From: Glutamicibacter ardleyensis
Lineage (GTDB): Bacteria; Actinomycetota; Actinomycetes; Actinomycetales; Micrococcaceae
Direction of reading: 5' to 3'
Length of the DNA stretch: 64,000 nucleotides
Assembly (NCBI RefSeq): GCF_014644555.1
Contig: NZ_BMKX01000009.1
Span: 49,271-113,270, forward strand
Below the pieces are notes generated by a model. It ran no database searches. It saw only the letters and a list, made by a program, of their open reading frames with translations, and had not been told where the DNA came from. This document shows, in pieces, positions 58,191 to 64,000 of this stretch (position 1 is its first letter; every line of letters begins with the position of its first letter). Position numbers and translations under genes: made by a program.

Positions 58191-59764
58191 CCTTGTTCTC
58201 CCTGACCGGTACGCTCTGCACGTAGGTCGCGTTTAAGTAATTTGCCCGATTGATTGCGTGGCAGCTGCGCGACGAAGTCCACACGCTTGGGAACTTTGTA
58301 GTCTGCGATGCGACTTTTGACATGGCTGCGCACCGATTCGGCCGTCAACTGCGCGCCTTCTTTGAGAACCACCACGGCGGTGATCGCTTCAATCCACCGC
58401 TCATCGGCTACCCCGAGCACAGCCACCTCGGCGACCTGATCAAGTTCGTAGATGCAATCTTCCACCTCACGTGGCGCCACGAGCACGCCACCGGTATTGA
58501 TGACGTCTTTGATCCGGTCTACCACCTGAATGTAGCCGCGGCTGTCCACTGTCACCTGATCTCCGGAGCGGAACCAACCGTCAAAGAACGCCTCGGCGGT
58601 AGCTTCTGGTTTGTTCCAATACCCGAGCATCACTTGCGGGGAACGGTATTGAATCTCGCCTGGCTCGCCAGCTCGTGCGATGTCGCCGGCGGAGTTGATG
58701 ACCCGCGCTTCAACGTAGAACACCGGGCGGCCACAGGAGGCAGGGCGTGCCTCGTGCTCTTCGGGTCTCAGTACCGAACACAGCGGGCCGAGCTCGGATT
58801 GGCCGAAGCAATTGTAGAAGCCGATCTTTGGGTATCGCGCACGTAGCCGTTGCAAAACGGTCACCGGCATGATTGAGGCACCATATTGTGCCTTCGCCAA
58901 CGAGGAAAGGTCGCGGGTGGCTAAATCCGGGTGGTTGCTCAGCGGAACCCACACCGTGGGAGCTAAAAATAGCGACCCGATTCGTTCGGACTCAACCAGG
59001 GCAAGCATTTGCGGAATATCCGGTTTTGCCAGAAGCCTGACGCTGGCTCCCAGGGAAAGATAAGGCAGCAAGAAAACGTGCATGGCCGCCGAGTGATACA
59101 ACGGCATCGCGATGAGAGGGCGATCCTCGGCGGTGAGATCTAAGGCGATAATCGCTGAAACGTATTGTGCCATCAATGACGCGTGGGTCATCATCGCTCC
59201 CTTGGGAGCCGAGGTAGTGCCGGAGGTATAGAGCAATTGCGCCAGATCTGAACTAGCCACGTGGTCATTTTGCATAATCGCTACCGGAGCGTTTGGATCC
59301 ATAGCGGTATCCAGAATGGAATCGTTATGCTCTGCTGTGGGAAGGAGCGCCCAAAGATGCTTCACGGTCGGTACTTGGCCCTGCTGCCTGACCTGGTTCA
59401 CCAGCGAGGCGCGCTGTTCGTCGGCGATCACCAGCACCGCGCCGGAATCTTCGAGCAGGTAGCTCAGTTCATCGCCCTTCAGCGCAAAATTCACCGGCAC
59501 ATGCACTAGTCCGGTGAGGGCACAGGCAAAGAAAAGGATTGCGTAAGCGTCGGAGTTTGCGCCGTAGACGGCAACCCGGGAGCCTGCCGGCAAATCGGTG
59601 TCCATGAGCCGGCGCGCCACCCGGTGCACGGCTGTCTCAAACTCCCGGTACGTCCAGCACCGGTCCTCGAAGAGCAGCGCTATCGCCTCGGGGTTGCGTG
59701 CGGTGCTCCGTCGTAATAGGGCTCCGATGGTGTTGCTGGTGGACGGCGGCATGACATGGTTCAT
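58187..59764 (-). CDS. AMP-binding acyl-CoA ligase
   Basis: A 525-residue adenylate-forming enzyme. LLYTSGTTSAPKGAMMTH is the P-loop, YNCFGQSELGPL and GWFRSGDQVTV the A5/A7 motifs, and LPRNQSGKLLKRDL carries the catalytic Lys. Activates a carboxylate to its CoA thioester. Central gene of the catabolic operon. Confidence 0.93.
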   Translation of the reverse strand: MNHVMPPSTSNTIGALLRRSTARNPEAIALLFEDRCWTYREFETAVHRVARRLMDTDLPAGSRVAVYGANSDAYAILFFACALTGLVHVPVNFALKGDELSYLLEDSGAVLVIADEQRASLVNQVRQQGQVPTVKHLWALLPTAEHNDSILDTAMDPNAPVAIMQNDHVASSDLAQLLYTSGTTSAPKGAMMTHASLMAQYVSAIIALDLTAEDRPLIAMPLYHSAAMHVFLLPYLSLGASVRLLAKPDIPQMLALVESERIGSLFLAPTVWVPLSNHPDLATRDLSSLAKAQYGASIMPVTVLQRLRARYPKIGFYNCFGQSELGPLCSVLRPEEHEARPASCGRPVFYVEARVINSAGDIARAGEPGEIQYRSPQVMLGYWNKPEATAEAFFDGWFRSGDQVTVDSRGYIQVVDRIKDVINTGGVLVAPREVEDCIYELDQVAEVAVLGVADERWIEAITAVVVLKEGAQLTAESVRSHVKSRIADYKVPKRVDFVAQLPRNQSGKLLKRDLRAERTGQGEQG

Positions 59765-59799
59765 AAGCTGTACTCCTGAAAAATTGCAGGCATGGGGTT

Positions 59800-60948
59800 T
59801 TAGAGCCGTTCGATGATGGTGACGTTTGCTTGCCCGCCACCCTCACACATGGTTTGCAGCCCCCATCTGGTGTCACTGCGTTCAAGCTCATGCAGCAATG
59901 ACGTCAACAAGCGGGCTCCGGTGGCGCCGATCGGGTGTCCGAGGGCGATAGCTCCACCATTGACGTTGACCTTGTCCATATTTGCTTGGGTCTCGTGTTG
60001 CCACGCGAGGACGACCCCGGCAAAAGCCTCATTAATTTCGATGCGATCCATATCTTGCAAACTCATCCCGGTGCGCGCCAAAGCATGCTCGGTGGCTCGA
60101 ATGGGGGCCGAAAGCATCATGACCGGATCGTCGGCTCGCGCCGAAACGTGATGGATCCGCGCTCGGGGCTTGAGCCCATAACGTTTTACCGCCGCTTCGG
60201 AGGCGATCAGCAACATGGCCGCACCATCAGACATTTGCGAAGCTGTTGCAGCTGTGTGCTGGCCACCAGTAACGATTGGGGCAAGCGAAGCCATTTTTGC
60301 GCGGTCCACTTCTCGGGGCCCCTCATCGATTCCTAAGCCCGCCACCGGCAGGATTTCTCGGTCGAAATATCCTTTACGCTGGGCATGAAGAGCGCGTTGA
60401 TGTGAGGTTTCGGCGAAGTCTTCGAGGCTTTCCCGGGACAGTCCCCAACGGTCAACCATCATCTCCACACCGCGAAATTGCGAAATCTCTTGGCTTCCAT
60501 AACGCTGTGACCACAGCTTTGACCCGGTGAACGGGTCCGGGAAACCGAAGTCTTTCGCGGCCACGTTGGAGTAAGACAACGGAATGCTCGACATCGATTG
60601 CACACCGCCGGCGATAACTAGGTCGCTGGTGCTACTCATGACAGCTTGAGCGGCGTAGGACACTGCTTGCTGACCCGAACCACATTGACGCTCTACGGTG
60701 GTACCAGGGACCTGCTCGGATAACCCCGCAGCTAACCAAGCACTCCGGGCAATGTCCATTGCTTGCGGACCAACTTGATCGATGCACCCTAGGATGATCT
60801 CGTCATACTGCTCCGAATCGATATTGTTCCGGCGTACCAGTTCGGCTAGTGGGGTGGCAGCGAGATCCAAGGGATGAACCTGCGAAAGCGCTTTGCCACG
60901 GCGTCCTACTGGGGTACGGAGTGCGTCAATAATGTAAGCCTCGGACAT
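59800..60948 (-). CDS. Thiolase (acetyl-CoA C-acyltransferase)
   Basis: A 382-residue thiolase. Nucleophile Cys in ERQCGSGQQAV, His in ALGHPIGATGARL and proton-donor Cys in MCEGGGQANV. Starts ATG 60948 (MSEAYII). First gene of the operon with acyl-CoA ligase and dehydrogenase, pointing to degradation of an aromatic or dicarboxylic acid. Confidence 0.93.
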   Translation of the reverse strand: MSEAYIIDALRTPVGRRGKALSQVHPLDLAATPLAELVRRNNIDSEQYDEIILGCIDQVGPQAMDIARSAWLAAGLSEQVPGTTVERQCGSGQQAVSYAAQAVMSSTSDLVIAGGVQSMSSIPLSYSNVAAKDFGFPDPFTGSKLWSQRYGSQEISQFRGVEMMVDRWGLSRESLEDFAETSHQRALHAQRKGYFDREILPVAGLGIDEGPREVDRAKMASLAPIVTGGQHTAATASQMSDGAAMLLIASEAAVKRYGLKPRARIHHVSARADDPVMMLSAPIRATEHALARTGMSLQDMDRIEINEAFAGVVLAWQHETQANMDKVNVNGGAIALGHPIGATGARLLTSLLHELERSDTRWGLQTMCEGGGQANVTIIERL

Positions 60949-61183
60949 GGGTGATCCTCCAAAATAGTGCACCGGCGCACGGCATTGTTCGTGTTTTCAG
61001 TTGTGAAAACGTCAGTTTACAAAAACACTGGGTATGAAATAAGAATGCCCAAGACCGCCAATGTTGTCTAGCTCACAGCGTGTGTTTGGTGTGCGCTGGG
61101 GGCGAAAGCTACGCATGGTCTAGGTGAGTGACTAATACCGCCATGGATCTAACGGGTCCTACGTAGCGCGTGCAAGCCTGATC

Positions 61184-61402
61184 GTGGGCATTTTTAATCG
61201 GTTCTTTTCGAGGCAGACGGCCTCAGGTCAGAAAACTGAGCAGGTCAATTGCGAACCAATCATTCGTGACCCGGAAGTGGAAATGTTTGCGGTACCCGCT
61301 TCGCCTGCGTTGGCGCCGGAGACTGCGGATGATGTAACGCGTGGATGGCTTATTCCAGCGACTAGGGTAGTGCGGCAAATACTGCGGTGGGTCACCTATT
61401 AG
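61184..61402 (+). CDS. Small hypothetical protein
   Basis: A 72-residue open frame starting GTG (GIFNRFFSRQTASGQKTEQ) and ending VVRQILRWVTY. Amphipathic ends suggest a small soluble or peripheral protein, but coding is not certain. Sits between the catabolic operon and a GNAT gene. Confidence 0.4.
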   Translation: MGIFNRFFSRQTASGQKTEQVNCEPIIRDPEVEMFAVPASPALAPETADDVTRGWLIPATRVVRQILRWVTY

Positions 61403-61499
61403 CGTGGAGCCTATTTTTATAGTTGATGTGAGAGTAGTCAAAGCACTAGGTTACGATGCAGTAGGAAGTGCCTTGGAACTGTTGAAGGAGGAAAATTCA

Positions 61500-62003
61500 G
61501 TGAGTTCTAAGCCTGGCGAACAATCGCCGAGTTCGGCGGATGGATTGTTGATGATCCGTCCCTGGTCCGGGGTTGAAGAAGTGCCGGAACTATTAGATGT
61601 CTGGCGCTCCTCGGTTGAGGGGCGGCGAGATTTTCTCTCAGTTAATGATCTGAATTCGGTGGCCTCCACACTCGAAACCGTTTATGCACAACGTGCTCTG
61701 GTGTATGTTGCTCAGCTCGGGACACAAATCGTCGGATTTATGGCCATGGGAGATGAGCGGGTCGAATTATTGTGGGTTCACCACGAACACCGCCACATTG
61801 GCGTAGGCAGAGCCTTGGCGGCATTCGCCCATTCGAAACAAACGAATGTACAGATGGTAGTCAGTGCGCAGAATGCCGCAGGAATCGATTTCTTCCGCAG
61901 CTGTGGATTTGAACTATCTGCAGAGGAAGAGTTGAGCACCGAACCCGCGGCGAATATTTTACTGCGTCATGCCAGTGTCGGCGCCAAGGCCATGCGACGA
62001 TAA
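61500..62003 (+). CDS. GNAT N-acetyltransferase
   Basis: A 167-residue GNAT protein. LLWVHHEHRHIGVGRALAAF is the acetyl-CoA loop and NAAGIDFFRSCGFELSAEEE the closing segment. GTG 61500 is chosen since AAGGAGG lies 8 nt before; the open frame begins upstream without this support. The OsmC gene follows 4 bp later. Confidence 0.85.
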   Translation: MSSKPGEQSPSSADGLLMIRPWSGVEEVPELLDVWRSSVEGRRDFLSVNDLNSVASTLETVYAQRALVYVAQLGTQIVGFMAMGDERVELLWVHHEHRHIGVGRALAAFAHSKQTNVQMVVSAQNAAGIDFFRSCGFELSAEEELSTEPAANILLRHASVGAKAMRR

Positions 62004-62007
62004 CACT

Positions 62008-62442
62008 ATGAGTGAAAATAGTCGCGAAGTCCGTGAAGTCAGTGTAGTGCGGACCGCATCACGTACGTATAAGGCCACGAGTGCCGAAACCGGTTCGAGT
62101 ATTGAGTTCGGACAGGCCGAGGGGCTGCTGACCCCGGTTGAACTTCTCTTGGCGGCCATCGCCGGATGTTCGAGTATCGATGTTGACGTTGCCACGACTC
62201 GGAGAAGCGAGCCAGAGAAATTTGAGGTGACAGCATCGGGTGACAAGCTCACTGAGGATGGCGCCAGCCGGATGGAGGACATCCGTCTCGGGTTTGATCT
62301 CAAATTCCCGGACACCGAAGAGGGGCGTAAGGCTGCAGGTATGGTCGAACGTATCGTCAAGCTGTCACATGATAAATATTGCACCGTTTCCCGCACGGTC
62401 GAACTGGGCGCCAAGGTCACCAGTGAGATAGCCAAAAGTTAG
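62008..62442 (+). CDS. OsmC family protein
   Basis: A 144-residue OsmC/Ohr-like protein. The redox Cys pair appears as IAGCSSIDVDVATT and LSHDKYCTVSRT. Detoxifies organic hydroperoxides. ATG 62008 overlaps the GNAT gene end by a few bases' spacing and is likely cotranscribed. A terminator follows. Confidence 0.92.
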   Translation: MSENSREVREVSVVRTASRTYKATSAETGSSIEFGQAEGLLTPVELLLAAIAGCSSIDVDVATTRRSEPEKFEVTASGDKLTEDGASRMEDIRLGFDLKFPDTEEGRKAAGMVERIVKLSHDKYCTVSRTVELGAKVTSEIAKS

Positions 62443-62470
62443 TTTTACCTGCACTAAATGAATTTTTTGA

Positions 62471-62506
62471 CCCGCCATAGCTCAGCATTGCTCATGGCGG
62501 GTTTTT
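62471..62506 (+). terminator. Terminator after OsmC gene
   Basis: CCCGCCAT pairs with ATGGCGGG around a 15-nt loop followed by TTTTT. Confidence 0.9.
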
Positions 62507-62762
62507 ACTTTTATCTATACAGGGAACTCACATATTGGTCACTTGTTTTAGGATCTGGAAATAATTTTAAGTATCACTGGATTCGTAGGTTATAAGCGAA
62601 GAAGGTTATCGAAAGCGTAGAATCTTACTGCTTTTACTTCTGAATCCGAAGGTGGAATACGTGAAATTCTTCGAGTTACCCACCCCTTGTCGCTAGTTTG
62701 CCCTAGTCAGCAAAAAATCCTCGTCGTAGGGTCTAAATCATCCCCACGTTGAAGGAGCAGTA

Positions 62763-64000
62763 ATGCAATCTCAGAACGTATTAGGAAACATTGACTGGGC
62801 GTCGATGCTACAAAAAATAGCCATCGCGCTAGTAATTCTCATCATTACTTGGTTGATAGCAAAAGTTGTTAAATGGGCTGTCTCCAAACTCGTCACCAAG
62901 ATCAAGTTCCTCCAAAAACAAGGCACCGATGGAAAGCAAATCGGCGACTCCCTGGGTAAAGTTGCTGGTCTGATTGTCTGGCTCTTTGGCCTGGTTGCAA
63001 TTCTCCAGGTCTTCGCGCTGACCGAGGTGCTCTCTCCGGTTCAAGATTTGCTCGGCGGAGTCATGGGCTTCTTGCCGAACCTCATCGGTGCAGCATTCAT
63101 CTTCATCATCGGCTACGTGATCGCTAACGTCATCAAACAGCTGATCCAGACCGGTCTGGGCACTGTTGATTTCAGCGCTTTGGTCCGAAAGGTTACCCCC
63201 GGAGATGCCGAAGAGGTTGATCCGGAAACTTCAATTCGCACCCAGCGGACCATCGTTGATGTCATCGCCAACATCGTGTTTGCACTGATCCTGTTGGTTG
63301 TCTCGATTTCTGCACTTCAGGTTCTTGGTATCGCCGCTATTTCGGTACCTGCGCAGGAAATGCTGCAGATCGTCCTGACTGCCATTCCACAGGTCATCAT
63401 GGCGCTGATTCTTCTGGCAGTGGGCTTCCTGATTGCTAAGTTCGTAGGCAAACTGATCGAATCCACGCTTCGTGGTGTCGGTACTGACCGCGTTGTGGCC
63501 GGTTGGGGAGTCGTCCCTGAAAGCCAGAGCGCATCAGGCATCCTCGCTACCATCGTGAAGATCGCAATTATCCTGTTCTTCGCTGTGATGGCAGCAAGCA
63601 TGCTGAATTTCCCGGCAATCACCAATATCCTCAACGAGGTGCTGGAGCTGGGCGGCAAGGTCGTCTTCGGCGCAGTGATCATCGCGATTGGCTTCGTCTT
63701 GGCTAACGTCATCCGTCGACTGATGGGTGATACTACGGCTTCGAAGATTGTCCGCTACACCGCCATCGCACTGTTCGTGGCGATGGGCCTGAAGTACATG
63801 GGCCTGGCCGACTCGATCATCAACATGGCCTTCGGTGCCATCGTGATTGGTGCGGCACTAGCAGCAGCCCTAGCCTTCGGACTGGGTGGACGCGATGCGG
63901 CGGCACGTACCTTGGAGAAGATCGATCTGAACAAGTTGGACGAACCGGCTAGCACCGGCACCGTGCCAACTCGTCCGGCACCGACGACTCCAACTCGTCC
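62763..64000 (+). CDS. Mechanosensitive ion channel-like protein, truncated by window edge
   Basis: At least 412 codons with no stop before the edge. Many helices repeat the pattern IITWLIAKVVKWAVSKL, GFLPNLIGAAFIFIIGYVIA, VGFLIAKFVGKLIESTLRGV and AIGFVLANVIRRLMGDTTAS, i.e. tandem MscS-type transmembrane units ('conserved TM helix' type). Starts ATG 62763 after AAGGAG. A run of Pro/Thr at the end leads into the truncated tail. Upstream 62507-62762 shows only promoter-like A/T-rich DNA. Confidence 0.85.
   Translation, partial: MQSQNVLGNIDWASMLQKIAIALVILIITWLIAKVVKWAVSKLVTKIKFLQKQGTDGKQIGDSLGKVAGLIVWLFGLVAILQVFALTEVLSPVQDLLGGVMGFLPNLIGAAFIFIIGYVIANVIKQLIQTGLGTVDFSALVRKVTPGDAEEVDPETSIRTQRTIVDVIANIVFALILLVVSISALQVLGIAAISVPAQEMLQIVLTAIPQVIMALILLAVGFLIAKFVGKLIESTLRGVGTDRVVAGWGVVPESQSASGILATIVKIAIILFFAVMAASMLNFPAITNILNEVLELGGKVVFGAVIIAIGFVLANVIRRLMGDTTASKIVRYTAIALFVAMGLKYMGLADSIINMAFGAIVIGAALAAALAFGLGGRDAAARTLEKIDLNKLDEPASTGTVPTRPAPTTPTR

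Noticed and set aside
61404-61499. Extended GNAT start at 61404
   Set aside because: The GTG at 61500 has an AAGGAGG site; the upstream part is not family-like.

Overview
The window is a stretch of a high-GC Gram-positive chromosome, most likely Micrococcaceae (Arthrobacter/Glutamicibacter type). The evidence is the actinobacterial gene set: GuaB3 next to guaA, a DinB-type mycothiol transferase, the DUF3090 / SCO1664 / MSMEG_4193 trio, an HNH/DUF222-type nuclease, and many GTG starts. No rRNA, tRNA, CRISPR, phage structural gene, transposase or integrase was seen.

Layout. 1-25.3 kb is a conserved, mostly housekeeping backbone: purine synthesis (GuaB3-like protein, guaA), SURF1, a very large helicase-like protein with broken motifs, a SAF-domain protein, 5-formyl-THF cyclo-ligase, an Lrp regulator, a substrate-binding lipoprotein, an aminotransferase, PPK2, a ZIP transporter, xseAB, ispH and ychF. 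25.3-37.8 kb is an accessory island beginning inside the last codons of ychF. 38.5-40.5 kb returns to a conserved actinobacterial operon (SCO1664, DUF3090, histidine phosphatase). 40.6-56.9 kb holds small stress, repair and detoxification genes with a few decayed genes. 57.0-60.9 kb is an acyl-CoA catabolic operon (thiolase, acyl-CoA ligase, glutaryl-CoA-dehydrogenase-like enzyme). The window ends with GNAT, OsmC and a mechanosensitive-channel gene cut by the right edge.

The main discovery is the 25.3-37.8 kb island. Thirteen displaced, degenerate copies of the ychF 3' end (coding VEFRFNV-stop) follow the real one, 143 to 1850 bp apart. Between them lie single genes or gene pairs in either orientation: Clp_N-SRPBCC + HTH, GNAT + TetR, NUDIX, alpha/beta hydrolase, glyoxalase, HigBA-like toxin-antitoxin, DUF2268 protease + TipAS-MerR, an HXXEE protein, HTH-MNT + HepT toxin-antitoxin, a protein of unknown function, a short MsrA, and others. 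The copies differ mostly at synonymous positions and almost all keep the stop codon in register. I read this as each having once been the working 3' end of ychF. Many copies are preceded by a second conserved arm (consensus near GGTTGGTATGTACCGGAACTC minus its last bases, or a GGCGAC variant), and several are followed by a terminator hairpin. This looks like an integron-like array of small integrase-less cassettes that serially insert into the ychF 3' end, rebuild its C-terminus and supply a terminator. Unlike integron cassettes, most carry their own promoter and many are apparently leaderless. I know of no description of such a system, but this rests on sequence reading alone.
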